DNA from: Neisseria sp. HMSC077D05
GTDB lineage: Bacteria > Pseudomonadota > Gammaproteobacteria > Burkholderiales > Neisseriaceae
NCBI GenBank assembly: GCA_001809325.1
Contig: KV797076.1
Span: 1-43,234, forward strand
Direction: 5' to 3'
DNA length: 43,234 nucleotides
A program made the translations under genes and the position numbers. The notes beneath the pieces were generated by a model. It was not told the origin of the DNA. It did not search any database and worked only from the letters and a program-made list of their open reading frames with translations. The first letter of the stretch is position 1; each line of letters opens with the position of its first letter. Below, piece by piece: positions 17,769 through 26,424 of this stretch.

Positions 17769-18209
17769 TTATTTTTTGTTCAGAGAGTCGCGGATTTCGC
17801 GCAACAGCAATACTTCTTCGCTAGGCTCTGCAGGTGCTTCTTCAACAGGCGCTTCGGCTTTTTTCATGGAGTTCAATGCTTTGATAACGGCAAAAATCGC
17901 AGCAGCAATGATCAGGAAGCTGATAACAGAGTTGATGAACAGACCGAGGTTCAGGGTAACGGCACCGGCTGCTTGAGCGGCTGCCAAGTTGGCATAGCCT
18001 TCTGCGGGCGCTTGCGCACCGTTTTTCAGGGTGATGAACAGGTTGGAGAAGTCAACGCCGCCGATCAACAGACCGATAGGGGGCATGATTACGTCGTCAA
18101 CCAAAGATTTAACGATGCCGCTGAACGCAGTACCGACAACCATACCGACTGCCAAGTCGATAACGTTGCCGCGCATAATAAACTGTTTAAATTCTGAAGC
18201 AATAGACAT
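17769..18209 (-). CDS. mscL: large-conductance mechanosensitive channel
   Basis: MscL is a homopentameric inner-membrane channel that opens under hypo-osmotic membrane tension. The start is the ATG at 18209 because TCCTCC at 18215-18220 gives a GGAGGA Shine-Dalgarno sequence on the minus strand; this yields 146 aa, as expected. The N-terminal [25 protein letters not shown] leads into TM1, PPIGLLIGG follows, and TM2 is [23 protein letters not shown]. The C-terminal helix has [13 protein letters not shown]. Confidence 0.96.
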   Translation of the reverse strand: MSIASEFKQFIMRGNVIDLAVGMVVGTAFSGIVKSLVDDVIMPPIGLLIGGVDFSNLFITLKNGAQAPAEGYANLAAAQAAGAVTLNLGLFINSVISFLIIAAAIFAVIKALNSMKKAEAPVEEAPAEPSEEVLLLREIRDSLNKK

Positions 18210-18396
18210 AAATGTCCTCCTGTATGTTTGTGGATAATAAAGTGAAATTTTTAAAAAAGCGCATCCGAAGCGACGGCCGGGCTTTTCCAAACCGGCAGGC
18301 ATGGTATCGTGTTATTTGTTAAACAAATTTTATAAAAGTTAAAATTTGTTTTTATGACAAAATTCCCGAAATATTCCGCCTTTTATACGAAAAAAG

Positions 18397-18448
18397 AACC
18401 GTCTGAAATAGCCGGTGTACCTTTTTTACACCACTTATTCAGACGGTT
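18397..18448 (-). terminator. terminator after fabI
   Basis: AACCGTCTGAA at 18397-18407 and TTCAGACGGTT at 18438-18448 form a stem, with GGTGTA/TACACC pairing inside. On the minus strand it lies 44 bp past the fabI stop. The arms are a variant uptake sequence with a CCGTCTGAA core rather than the usual GTCGTCTGAA. The rest of the gap 18210-18491 shows nothing else. Confidence 0.75.
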
Positions 18449-18491
18449 TTTTGTGTAATAAGTTGTCTTTTCTACAAAATATTACAAATCA

Positions 18492-19280
18492 TTACGCCTC
18501 TTCGTCGTTCAGGGCGTTGATGCTGTAACCGCCGTCAACGTAAGTGATTTCGCCGGTAATGCCTGAAGAGAGTTCGGAGAGCAGGAAGGCGGCAGTGTTG
18601 CCGACTTCATCGATGGTTACGTTGCGGCCGAGCGGATTGTGGGAAGCGACGTGTCCCAAGAGTTTGCTGAAATCAGCAATGCCGGAAGCAGCGAGGGTTT
18701 TGATCGGACCGGCGGAGATGCCGTTGCAACGGATGCCTTCTTTGCCCAAGCAGGCGGCGGTAAAGCGGATGCCTGCTTCGAGGCTGGCTTTTGCCATGCC
18801 CATGACGTTGTAGTTCGGAATCGCACGAACCGCGCCCAAGTAGCTCAGGGCGACGATGGCGGAGTTTCTGCCGCGCATCATCGGACGGGCGGCTTTTGCC
18901 AATGCGGGCAAGCTGTATGCGGAAATTTCGTGTGCGGTATTGAACGCTTCGCGGCTGATGCTGTCGAGGAAGTCGCCGCTCAAGGCTTCTTTCGGTGCGA
19001 AACCGATGGAGTGGACGAGGCCGTCCAAGCCGTCCCAATGTTTGCCCAAATCGGCGAAAACTTGGTTGATTTCGTCGTCGCTGGCGACATCGCAGCGGAA
19101 CACGAGTTCGGAACCTAATTCGGCGGCCATTTTGCGGACGCGCTCTTCCAGTTTGTCAACAACGTAGGTAAACGCCAAATCCGCGCCTTGTTCGCGGCAG
19201 GCTTTGGCAATGCCGTAAGCGATGGAACGCTCGGAAATCATGCCGGTGATCAGGATTTTTTTACCTTGCAGAAAACCCAT
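18492..19280 (-). CDS. fabI: enoyl-[acyl-carrier-protein] reductase (NADH)
   Basis: FabI performs the last reduction of each fatty-acid elongation cycle. The 262-aa short-chain dehydrogenase fold shows [17 protein letters not shown] for cofactor binding near the N-terminus, [15 protein letters not shown], and the active site Tyr-x6-Lys in NYNVMGMAK near residues 156-163. [11 protein letters not shown] and GGYSIN follow. The minus-strand start at 19280 has AAAGGAC upstream. The gene stands alone, with its own 3' hairpin. Confidence 0.97.
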   Translation of the reverse strand: MGFLQGKKILITGMISERSIAYGIAKACREQGADLAFTYVVDKLEERVRKMAAELGSELVFRCDVASDDEINQVFADLGKHWDGLDGLVHSIGFAPKEALSGDFLDSISREAFNTAHEISAYSLPALAKAARPMMRGRNSAIVALSYLGAVRAIPNYNVMGMAKASLEAGIRFTAACLGKEGIRCNGISAGPIKTLAASGIADFSKLLGHVASHNPLGRNVTIDEVGNTAAFLLSELSSGITGEITYVDGGYSINALNDEEA

Positions 19281-19459
19281 TTTTTGTCCTTTAAAGTGTG
19301 GTATTGCGGTTTGATGAAACTGGGCATTATAGCAAACTGAGGCGGTTTCGGTATAGAAAACAAGAGATAACCTGTCGTCTTGACGGTTTTTGCATTTTTT
19401 CAGACGACCTCTTTGTGCTGTTTGCTCCTGCTTTTGAATGTCCGTTTAGTGCCTTATGT

Positions 19460-20899
19460 TTAAACTTGCTTGTCCGCTTCATGCCGCTTCAGGCGCATAG
19501 CGAAAAACACCATCACCGCGCCTAACACCAGCGCGCTGCCCATCGCTAGATGGATGCCGTCGAGCATGGCTTGTTGCGGCGAGGCGGCGGAGGACAGTTT
19601 CTCGCCGATATTGGTTGCACCGACGAAAAATGCCGCGCCGATCGCGCCGGCAATCGGGTTGATGGTGGTCAGAATTGCCGCGCCGTGAGGATTGAGTTTT
19701 TTCGGCAGCGCGTTCAAGCCGTGGGTTTCGCCCGTTACGCAGGCGGAGACGGACACCGCCATCAAGGTGAACATGGCGGTCAGCATCATGACTTGTGTGT
19801 CAATCCGCAAAAACAGCCACAACACCGCCAGCGATACCGTCAGCATCACCGTGGCGGGCAATACGACGAACCGTCCGCCCTTCTTGTCCAGCAGTTTGCC
19901 GAACAAAGGCGCGGCAACCGCTTGTGCGATGCTTGCAGGCATCAGAATCAGCCCTGTCGCCGTACCCGTCAGCATCAGTACCTGCTGCGTATACATCGGC
20001 ATCATCAGTTCCAAACCCAAAAACAGGAACACCGCGCCCGCCAGAATCACGACGCAGTGGCGGAACTGCCTATACTCAAACGCCCGCAGGTTCAGCAGCG
20101 GCGTCGCCAAGCGGGACTGGCGGTATGCGAACCAGCCCACTAAGGCAACGGAAGCGGCAAACAGCAGGATAAATTCCGCCAGCGGCAGACGGGCGAAATT
20201 ACTGCTTGCATACACCAGCCCGCCGAAGCCCGCAATCGACAAGACAGCCGACAAAATATCAATCTTCGGACGGCTGATATTGCTCAAGTTGACCGTCAGA
20301 TACTTGCCCACCAACACCATCGCCGCCAGCATAAACGGCGCGGTAAAGCCGAACAGCACGCGCCAATGCGTGTGGTCGATGATGATGCCCGACAGCGTCG
20401 GGCCCATTGCGGGCGCGGCGGTGAACATCATGGTAATCACGCCCATCGCCGTTCCGCGTTTGTTCGGCGGGTAAATCGACAAAATGCCGTTAAACAGGAG
20501 CGGCACGAAAAATGCGGCAGACACCGCCTGCACCATCCGCCCCGCGACCAGAATCCCGAAAGTCGGCGCAAACGCGCAAATCAGTGAACCCGCCAAAAAC
20601 GTCGCCTGCGTAAACAACACCATCTTGCGCGTTTCAAACCATTGAATCACGCCCGCCGTAATCGGCGTGAACGCGCCCATTACCAGCAAAAAGCCCGTCG
20701 TCAGCCATTGGACGGTAGTCTTGTCGACCCCGAAATCCTTCATAATCGGCGTGAGCGCAACATTTAAAAGCGTGTCGTTGAGATAGCCGAAAAACGCGCC
20801 GATAAACAGCGTCGCCACAACGGTTTTGGCAGGAAAATCGGGATTGTCGGCGTGGTATTCGTGAGCCGTATCGTCTGTGCCAATATCGGAAGTATGCAT
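19460..20899 (-). CDS. MFS multidrug exporter, DHA2 (EmrB/QacA) family
   Basis: The 479-aa protein has about 14 hydrophobic segments and the major-facilitator arrangement of the 14-TM drug:H+ antiporter family. Characteristic parts are VVATLFIGAFFGYLNDTLLNVALTPIMKDFGVD in TM1, QWLTTGFLLVMGAFTPITAGVIQ in TM2, and the motif-C-like TAAPAMGPTLSGII in TM5. The substrate cannot be inferred. No MFP (EmrA-like) partner is adjacent. It is divergent from the pilin accessory gene across a 150-bp spacer. A single uptake sequence lies downstream at 19399-19410. Confidence 0.9.
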   Translation of the reverse strand: MHTSDIGTDDTAHEYHADNPDFPAKTVVATLFIGAFFGYLNDTLLNVALTPIMKDFGVDKTTVQWLTTGFLLVMGAFTPITAGVIQWFETRKMVLFTQATFLAGSLICAFAPTFGILVAGRMVQAVSAAFFVPLLFNGILSIYPPNKRGTAMGVITMMFTAAPAMGPTLSGIIIDHTHWRVLFGFTAPFMLAAMVLVGKYLTVNLSNISRPKIDILSAVLSIAGFGGLVYASSNFARLPLAEFILLFAASVALVGWFAYRQSRLATPLLNLRAFEYRQFRHCVVILAGAVFLFLGLELMMPMYTQQVLMLTGTATGLILMPASIAQAVAAPLFGKLLDKKGGRFVVLPATVMLTVSLAVLWLFLRIDTQVMMLTAMFTLMAVSVSACVTGETHGLNALPKKLNPHGAAILTTINPIAGAIGAAFFVGATNIGEKLSSAASPQQAMLDGIHLAMGSALVLGAVMVFFAMRLKRHEADKQV

Positions 20900-20993
20900 A
20901 GCATCATATTGAAATATTTGAAGAATGCGGATTTTAACATGGGATATGTAAAAAAATGTTTATTTGGTTTTCCGCAAAACTTTTATATTCCGA

Positions 20994-20999
20994 TATAAT
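20994..20999 (+). promoter_or_regulatory. -10 element upstream of the TfpX/TfpZ-type gene
   Basis: A perfect TATAAT at 20994-20999 lies about 50 bp before the start codon. The -35 region is poor (TCCGCA at 20971-20976). Confidence 0.45.
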
Positions 21000-21049
21000 G
21001 ACGTCTTCAAAAAATCATATTTCAAATAATTACGTTACGGACAAACATT

Positions 21050-21871
21050 ATGGAAAATACTCAACATGTTTCGCGATGGCGTTTCGCCGTGAAAAGCGCC
21101 TCGCTGCATCTGCTTGTCAGTCTGGTTCTGGCGGGCTTGGCGGCACTGCTTGTTTTTGAAGTCTGGTATCCCTTCCCCTATGCCGAATTGACCGGCGGTT
21201 TGGATTTGTATAAGTTGGTCGTATCGGTGGATATCGTGTGCGGTCCGTTGTTGACCCTGATTCTTGCTAGTCCCAAGAAAAAAATGCGCGAGCGCGTGGT
21301 CGATTTTTCCTTAATCGGCGCGATCCAGCTTGCCGCTTTGATTTACGGGTTGTACAGCGTATCCCTTGCCCGTCCTGTTGCCGCAGCTTTTGAGCGCGAC
21401 CGTATCAATATTGTGACTGCCGCCGAAATCGATAAGGCGGATTTGGCAAAAGCCAAAGATGGCTTCAAAACCCTGCCTTGGTTCGGTATAGAGCGCGTAG
21501 GCGTACGCGAGGCTGCCAATGTCGATGAAGGCAATGAAAGCCTGAGCTTGTCGCTGACGGGTATCGAGCCGAGTATGCGACCGAATTGGTGGCTGCCCGA
21601 CGGCCCAGCCGAGCGCGAAAAAATCCGCCGCGTGATGAAGCCGTTGTCCGAATTGGCTGCCGCCCGCAATATGTCTGAAGCGGATATCGTCAAATCAGCC
21701 AAAGTATCTTCCTCCGGCAAACCTTTGTTCTTCCTGCCCTTGACCAGCAGCCGTACAAAAGACTGGGTAGTCATCATGGATGAAAATGCTGATTTCGTAG
21801 GTTATGCGCCGATAGACGGTTTTATGACGAAAAACGCCGCTGCGGCCAAAAACAAAGAGCAGGTTATTTAA
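21050..21871 (+). CDS. type IV pilin accessory protein, TfpX/TfpZ family
   Basis: Members of this family are inner-membrane proteins needed for assembly or stability of particular type IV pilins. The 273-aa sequence has the hallmark N-terminal region: LHLLVSLVLAGLAALLVFEVWYPFPY, then GGLDLYKLVVSVDIVCGPLLTLI, a basic loop (SPKKKMRERV), and a third membrane segment ending in LYSVSLARPVAAAFERDR. A periplasmic domain of about 170 residues follows. No pilin gene is next to it, unlike the usual arrangement where the accessory gene follows its pilin gene. It ends at an inverted uptake-sequence terminator. Confidence 0.87.
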   Translation: MENTQHVSRWRFAVKSASLHLLVSLVLAGLAALLVFEVWYPFPYAELTGGLDLYKLVVSVDIVCGPLLTLILASPKKKMRERVVDFSLIGAIQLAALIYGLYSVSLARPVAAAFERDRINIVTAAEIDKADLAKAKDGFKTLPWFGIERVGVREAANVDEGNESLSLSLTGIEPSMRPNWWLPDGPAEREKIRRVMKPLSELAAARNMSEADIVKSAKVSSSGKPLFFLPLTSSRTKDWVVIMDENADFVGYAPIDGFMTKNAAAAKNKEQVI

Positions 21872-21882
21872 AGCCGACTGGG

Positions 21883-21925
21883 AGGTCGTCTGAAAGCCAA
21901 TTTCCTTGTTTTCAGACGACCTTTT
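21883..21925 (+). terminator. terminator after the TfpX/TfpZ-type gene
   Basis: AGGTCGTCTGAAA (21883-21895) and TTTCAGACGACCT (21910-21922) form a 13-bp stem with a 14-nt loop and a following T-run. The T-run touches the -35 box of the next promoter. Confidence 0.88.
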
Positions 21926-21952
21926 GCCATCCGCCTTCCAAACTGCTAAACT
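21924..21952 (+). promoter_or_regulatory. promoter of the TerC-CBS gene leader
   Basis: TTGCCA at 21924-21929 and TAAACT at 21947-21952 are 17 bp apart. The start would fall near 21959, leaving a leader of about 150 nt. Confidence 0.6.
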
Positions 21953-21958
21953 ATTTAC

Positions 21959-22080
21959 ATTATTTTTACTTGAGACATACGCACACATGAAAGACCCAGA
22001 GCAGAGCAGCATGACCGCCCGCCGTTTTTCGTGCGTATCGATATGAATCAGGCAGCTTGAGAATTTCAGGCTGCCTTTTC
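21959..22080 (+). promoter_or_regulatory. structured 5' leader, riboswitch- or attenuator-like
   Basis: Three elements follow one another. ATACGCAC (21977-21984) pairs with GTGCGTAT (22031-22038) to close a domain of 46 nt. A 19-codon frame (21987-22046, MKDPEQSSMT...) lies inside and just past that domain. AGGCAGC (22050-22056) and GCTGCCT (22070-22076) then form a hairpin followed by TTT, resembling an intrinsic terminator 30 nt before the TerC-CBS start. TerC-family genes are often controlled by the manganese yybP-ykoY riboswitch, but its conserved GGGGAGTAG-type core is not visible here, so this would be a different leader. Confidence 0.45.
22065..22076 (-). repeat. uptake sequence of another dialect (AGGCAGCCTGAA)
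   Basis: TTCAGGCTGCCT reads AGGCAGCCTGAA on the minus strand, which I recall as the Kingella-type dialect. An imperfect inverted copy at 22050-22062 forms the other arm of the hairpin. Confidence 0.55.
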
Positions 22081-22109
22081 GCGTTTGAACACAAAGGAAT
22101 ACAAAAATC

Positions 22110-23669
22110 ATGGATTTCAGTTGGTTGGCAGAGCCGCATACTTGGATAGGCTTTGCCACGCTTCTGGTACTCGAAGTTGTCTTGGGGATAGACAACCTCG
22201 TTTTCGTCGCTATTTTGGCGAACAAAGTCAAACCCGCCCAGCGCGACCGCGCGCGTATTACCGGTCTGGGGCTTGCGGTTGTTATCCGCATCATCATGCT
22301 CGGCTTCATGGCACACATCATGACCCTGACGCGTCCTCTGTTCCATATCAGCGGATTGGACGTTTCCGGCAAAGACATGATTATGCTCGCGGGCGGTATC
22401 TTCCTGCTCTACAAAGCCACCACCGAGCTGCACGAACGCCTCGAAGGGCATAACCAGTTTGCCGTTGCCGACAGCCAGAAGAAACACGCGCGGTTTTGGA
22501 GCGTGGTTGCCCAAATCCTGATTCTTGACGCGGTATTTTCCATCGATTCGGTTATCACGGCCGTTGCCATGGTCGATCACATCGTCGTCGCCATGGGTGC
22601 GGTTGCCGTTGCCATGACCGTCATGATTTCCGCCAGCAAACCGCTGACCGAGTTTGTAGACAGGCATCCTACCGTCGTCATGCTCTGCTTGGGTTTCCTG
22701 CTGATGATCGGTTTCAGCCTCATTGCCGAAGCCTTCCATTTCCACATCCCGAAAGGCTACCTCTACGCCGCTATCGGCTTCTCCATCCTGATTGAAGCAT
22801 TCAACCAAATTTCGCAGCGCAACAGCCGCAAAAACGACTACATCAGCAGCTCGTGGCGCAAGCGCACCGCTGAGAACGTCTTGGGCATGATGGGCATACG
22901 CGAAAGCGTGCTTGCCAGAGCGGGCAACGAAGCAGAGGACGACGGGCATTTTGAGGAAAACGAAAAATCCATGATACGCAGCGTTCTCACGCTTGCCGAA
23001 CGCCCCATCCTCGGCGTGATGATTCCCCGTCGCGACATTGAGCGTTTGGACATCTCTCAAAGCCGCGAAGAGCAACACGCCCAACTGCAAAATACCCCAT
23101 ACAGCCGCCTGCTCGTCGTTGGTAAAGCTGGTGTGGACGAACCGTTGGGCTACATCAACAAAAAAGACCTGCTTGCCCAACTGCTCGAAACAGGCGAACT
23201 CAATATCCAAGCCGTCCTGCGCCAGCCGCTTGTCCTGCCGGACAGTACGACTGCATTGGGGGCGATTGAACTGTTCCGCCAAAGCAGCGCGGATTATGCT
23301 TTGGTGGTCGATGAATTCGGCGCGGTTTTGGGCATGGTTACCATGAAAGACCTGCTGGAAACCATCGCAGGCGAATTTCCCGAAGAGTTTGAACGACAGG
23401 AAGAACCCGCCGTCCAAGAAAATGCCGATGAAAGTCTGACCGTGGACGGTTCACTCGAATACGTCGAACTTGCGCCGCAACTCAACCTCCCGCCACAGGA
23501 AGAAGATGCCGACTTCCACACTGTCGCCGGACTGATTATGGAAGAGCTGCAAAGCATTCCCGATGTCGGCGACTTTGCCGATTTCCACGGCTGGCGTTTC
23601 CAAGTCGTTGAAAAAGACGGTCAACGCATCGAGCGGGTAAAAATCACCAGGCTGCCTGAAGAAGGCTAA
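22110..23669 (+). CDS. TerC-family membrane protein with CBS pair and CorC/HlyC domain
   Basis: The 519-aa protein has the YoaE/YegH architecture. An N-terminal TerC integral-membrane domain (about residues 10-235) shows LEVVLGIDNLVFVAIL and ILDAVFSIDSVITAV, each with the conserved acidic residues thought to bind metal. A CBS pair follows (about 300-420), with MIPRRDIERLD and DEFGAVLGMVTMKDLLE. A C-terminal CorC/HlyC transporter-associated domain (about 435-515) ends with FHGWRFQVVEKDGQRIERVKI. TerC proteins have been linked to manganese or other metal export, but this subfamily is poorly characterised. AAAGGAA precedes the ATG. The unusual leader upstream suggests control at the RNA level. 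Confidence 0.92.
   Translation: MDFSWLAEPHTWIGFATLLVLEVVLGIDNLVFVAILANKVKPAQRDRARITGLGLAVVIRIIMLGFMAHIMTLTRPLFHISGLDVSGKDMIMLAGGIFLLYKATTELHERLEGHNQFAVADSQKKHARFWSVVAQILILDAVFSIDSVITAVAMVDHIVVAMGAVAVAMTVMISASKPLTEFVDRHPTVVMLCLGFLLMIGFSLIAEAFHFHIPKGYLYAAIGFSILIEAFNQISQRNSRKNDYISSSWRKRTAENVLGMMGIRESVLARAGNEAEDDGHFEENEKSMIRSVLTLAERPILGVMIPRRDIERLDISQSREEQHAQLQNTPYSRLLVVGKAGVDEPLGYINKKDLLAQLLETGELNIQAVLRQPLVLPDSTTALGAIELFRQSSADYALVVDEFGAVLGMVTMKDLLETIAGEFPEEFERQEEPAVQENADESLTVDGSLEYVELAPQLNLPPQEEDADFHTVAGLIMEELQSIPDVGDFADFHGWRFQVVEKDGQRIERVKITRLPEEG
23649..23660 (+). repeat. uptake sequence of another dialect (AGGCTGCCTGAA)
   Basis: The exact 12-mer I recall as the Simonsiella-type dialect lies in the last codons of the TerC-CBS gene, encoding part of RLPEE. 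Chance is possible. Confidence 0.4.
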
Positions 23670-23686
23670 ATCGGGATATGAAGTAA

Positions 23687-23733
23687 AAAAGGTCGTCTGA
23701 AAACCTGAGATTTGGGTTTTCAGACGACCTTTT
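23687..23733. terminator. bidirectional terminator between the TerC-CBS gene and metR
   Basis: AAAAGGTCGTCTGAAAACC and GGTTTTCAGACGACCTTTT form a 19-bp stem with a 9-nt loop and T-runs on both strands, between convergent genes. Confidence 0.92.
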
Positions 23734-23785
23734 GATATGGAAATCGAAGTGCGTGAATGTCGCGACACCCTGTTTCAAGAAAACA

Positions 23786-24724
23786 TTAATCGTGCCCGTG
23801 CATTTTCAGTTCGCTTAAGCCGGGGAGGTCAGCGAAGCTGCGTTCGCGGACGATTTGGCAGAAGTTGTCGAGATAGCTTTTGTCTGCGTCTTCGGTACGC
23901 GTGGCGGCGTAGAGTTCGCTTTGCAGGCCGTTGGCGGTGATTTGGCGGTGGACGACGTAGCCTTTTTCGAGGTAGGGCATCACGGTCCAGTAGGGCAGGG
24001 CGGCGATACCGCGTTTGCTGGCGACGAGTTGGATGATGGCGATGGTCAGTTCGCTACGGCGGCGCGGTGGGTTGATGCCTTTGGGTAACAATATTTTTTT
24101 TGGCAGATCGAGCATTTCGTCGGGAACGGGATAGGTGATGAGGGTTTCGCCGATGAAGTCTTCTGCCTCCCAAACGGTTTTGGCGGCAAGCGGGTGGTCT
24201 TGGGCGCAGATGCCGACCATTTCGTAGGCGAACAGGGGGCGGAAGCTGATGCCGTTTTGCTTTTCGGCTTCGGATACGATGGCGAGATCGGCGCGGTGTT
24301 GCAATAAGAGTCCGACGGGGTCTGCCTGAAAGCCGGAAACGATGTCCAATTCGACTTGCGGCCACATGGGGCGGAATTCGCCCATTGCGGGCATGAGCCA
24401 GTCGAAACAGGTGTGGCATTCGACTGCCAGCCGCAATTCGCCTGCTTCGCCTTCGATGATGCGGGCGAGGTCGCGCTCGGCGGCGGAAACTTGCGGGAGG
24501 AGTTCGCGTGCGAGCCGCAACAGGCGTTCTCCGGCGGGCGTGAAGCGCAAGGGTGTGGATTTGCGCTCGAACAGGGGCGTGTCGTAATAGTTTTCAAGCG
24601 CGCGGATTTGGTGCGAAAGGGCGGATTGGGTCAGGAAGACGCGTTTGGCGGCAAGGGATACGCTGCCGGTTTCTTCGAGTGCTAGCAGGGTTTTGAGATG
24701 GCGCAGTTCGATGATGGAATCCAT
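23786..24724 (-). CDS. metR: LysR-type regulator MetR
   Basis: MetR activates methionine-biosynthesis genes with homocysteine as coeffector. The 312-aa sequence resembles E. coli MetR over its whole length: LRHLKTLLALEETGSVSLAAKRVFLTQSALSHQIRALE is the winged-helix region (about 6-45), and the effector domain contains ECHTCFDWLMPAMGEFRPMWPQVELD, DHPLAAKTVW, and the segment LVASKRGIAALPYW. It stands alone on the minus strand. A single uptake sequence lies just upstream at 24738-24749. No met gene is adjacent, and no operator was called. Confidence 0.9.
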   Translation of the reverse strand: MDSIIELRHLKTLLALEETGSVSLAAKRVFLTQSALSHQIRALENYYDTPLFERKSTPLRFTPAGERLLRLARELLPQVSAAERDLARIIEGEAGELRLAVECHTCFDWLMPAMGEFRPMWPQVELDIVSGFQADPVGLLLQHRADLAIVSEAEKQNGISFRPLFAYEMVGICAQDHPLAAKTVWEAEDFIGETLITYPVPDEMLDLPKKILLPKGINPPRRRSELTIAIIQLVASKRGIAALPYWTVMPYLEKGYVVHRQITANGLQSELYAATRTEDADKSYLDNFCQIVRERSFADLPGLSELKMHGHD

Positions 24725-24952
24725 TGGTTTTTACGCTTTCAGACGACCTTTTGAGATGGGCAATATTAAAATATTTCATGCCGGGGTGTAAATGCGGGCG
24801 CGTGTTGAACGGCGTGGGGATTGGGGCGCGTCATGGTTTGCGGTTAGAATGTGCGTCCGATTTTGTATGAATGCGGTGAATTGACTTGAAACGCGGGCGT
24901 TGTTTTGCTTTGTCCTGTGAAATTCAATCCGCTATGTGTTGAAAGGAATGAT

Positions 24953-25702
24953 ATGGCGAAACGCAACGATATTTTGGCGTGGTGCGACGAGGTGTTGCAG
25001 GTCGGAATGTTCAAAGACTATGCACCCAATGGTTTGCAGGTCGAGGGCAGGGCGGAAGTCGGCAAAATTGCGACATCGGTAACGGCAAGCAAAGCGGCGG
25101 TTGATTTCGCTGCAGAGCAGGGCGCGGATATGCTTTTGGTGCACCACGGGATGTTTTGGAAAAGCGAGCCGGTAACGATTACAGGCTGGAAAAAAGCGCG
25201 CATCGAAACATTATTGCAACACCAAATCAATATGGTGGGCTACCACTTGCCGCTGGATGCGCACCCTGTCTTGGGCAACAACGCGCAGCTTGCCGAGAAG
25301 TTGGGCTGGGAGGTCGAAAGGCAGTTCGGCGAACAGAGCCTTTTGAATATAGGTCGTCTGAAAACGCCGCAGACTTTGGCTGAATGGTTGCAACACATTG
25401 CTGCAACGCTGGGGCGGCAGCCCGTAGCCGTCGGCGATATGTCACGCGAAATCAAACGCATTGCATGGTGTACGGGCGGTGCGCAGGGATTTTTTCAGAC
25501 GACCATAGACGAAGGCGTAGATGCCTATCTGACCGGAGAAATCTCGGAAGCGCAGTTTCATCTTGCCAATGAAACAGGCGTTGCCTTTGTCAGCGCGGGG
25601 CACCATGCGACGGAACGTTACGGCGTCTGTGCTTTGGGCGAAGCCGTAGCCCGGCATTTCGAGTTGGAAATCTGTCATTTCGACGAAGATAATCCCGCCT
25701 AA
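24953..25702 (+). CDS. Nif3-like dinuclear metal-binding protein
   Basis: This family (YbgI in E. coli) forms hexameric rings with a dinuclear metal centre; its cellular function is uncertain and GTP cyclohydrolase 1 type 2 is a common database label. The ATG at 24953 is used because AAGGAATGAT precedes it, giving 249 aa. Metal-ligand segments are LVHHGMFW, GYHLPLDAHP and AGHHATERYG near the C-terminus. Uptake sequences occur inside the gene at 25351-25362 and 25494-25505. It lies 122 bp before petA, with a diverged uptake sequence (AGGACGACTGAA) just ahead of petA. Confidence 0.93.
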   Translation: MAKRNDILAWCDEVLQVGMFKDYAPNGLQVEGRAEVGKIATSVTASKAAVDFAAEQGADMLLVHHGMFWKSEPVTITGWKKARIETLLQHQINMVGYHLPLDAHPVLGNNAQLAEKLGWEVERQFGEQSLLNIGRLKTPQTLAEWLQHIAATLGRQPVAVGDMSREIKRIAWCTGGAQGFFQTTIDEGVDAYLTGEISEAQFHLANETGVAFVSAGHHATERYGVCALGEAVARHFELEICHFDEDNPA

Positions 25703-25824
25703 GCCTTGATAATCGTCATGAAAATTTACCTTAATTTAAATAATGCTTTGAGTATCACGGCAAACTAGGTAGAATTACATCGTTTAATGGCTCGGTATTC
25801 CCAAAATTTTAGGACGACTGAATA

Positions 25825-26406
25825 ATGGATAATCAAGAAATCAATAGCGGTCGCCGCCGCTTTCTGACGCTGGCTACATGCGGCGCGGGCGGTGTGGCGG
25901 CTTTGGGCGTAGCTACGCCTTTCGTGGCAAGCTTTTTCCCGTCGGAAAAAGCCAAGGCCGCAGGTGCTGCCGTCGAAATCGATGTCAGTAAAATCGAATC
26001 CGGACAAATGTTGACTGCCGAATGGCAAGGTAAACCGATTTGGGTGGTTAACCGCACAGATCAGCAGCTCAAAGACCTGAAAAGTTTGAACGGCGCGGTT
26101 GCCGACCCTAATTCGGATGCGGATCAACAGCCCGAATATGCTAAAAACGAGACCCGTTCGATTAAGCCGAACATCCTTGTAGCCATCGGTATCTGTACCC
26201 ATTTGGGCTGCTCGCCGACCTACCGTCCTGACGTTGCTCCTGCCGATTTGGGTGCAGACTGGAAAGGTGGCTTCTTCTGCCCTTGCCACGGCTCGAAATT
26301 CGACATGGCAGGCCGCGTGTATAAAGGTGTTCCTGCACCGACCAACCTGGTTGTTCCGCCCTACAAATATCTGAGCGATACGACAGTCTTGGTAGGCGAA
26401 GACTAA
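25825..26406 (+). CDS. petA: ubiquinol-cytochrome c reductase, Rieske iron-sulfur subunit
   Basis: This subunit carries the 2Fe-2S cluster of the bc1 complex that takes electrons from ubiquinol. The 193-aa protein begins with a Tat-type signal anchor (SGRRRFLTLATCGAGG, hydrophobic to about residue 38). The cluster-binding boxes are CTHLGC at 124-129 and CPCHGS at 152-157, so C124, H126, C152 and H155 would be ligands and C129-C154 the disulfide. It heads a tight petA-petB-petC operon, with 18 bp to petB. Confidence 0.97.
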   Translation: MDNQEINSGRRRFLTLATCGAGGVAALGVATPFVASFFPSEKAKAAGAAVEIDVSKIESGQMLTAEWQGKPIWVVNRTDQQLKDLKSLNGAVADPNSDADQQPEYAKNETRSIKPNILVAIGICTHLGCSPTYRPDVAPADLGADWKGGFFCPCHGSKFDMAGRVYKGVPAPTNLVVPPYKYLSDTTVLVGED

Positions 26407-26424
26407 AAATAAGGAACGATAATT

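Noticed and set aside
21959-22080. yybP-ykoY manganese riboswitch before the TerC-CBS gene
   Set aside because: Expected from the gene family, but the conserved GGGGAGTAG-type core is not present, so only an unclassified leader is reported.
21966-23417. 483-codon minus-strand frame opposite the TerC-CBS gene
   Set aside because: Antisense shadow; the plus-strand protein has clear TerC, CBS and CorC/HlyC domains.
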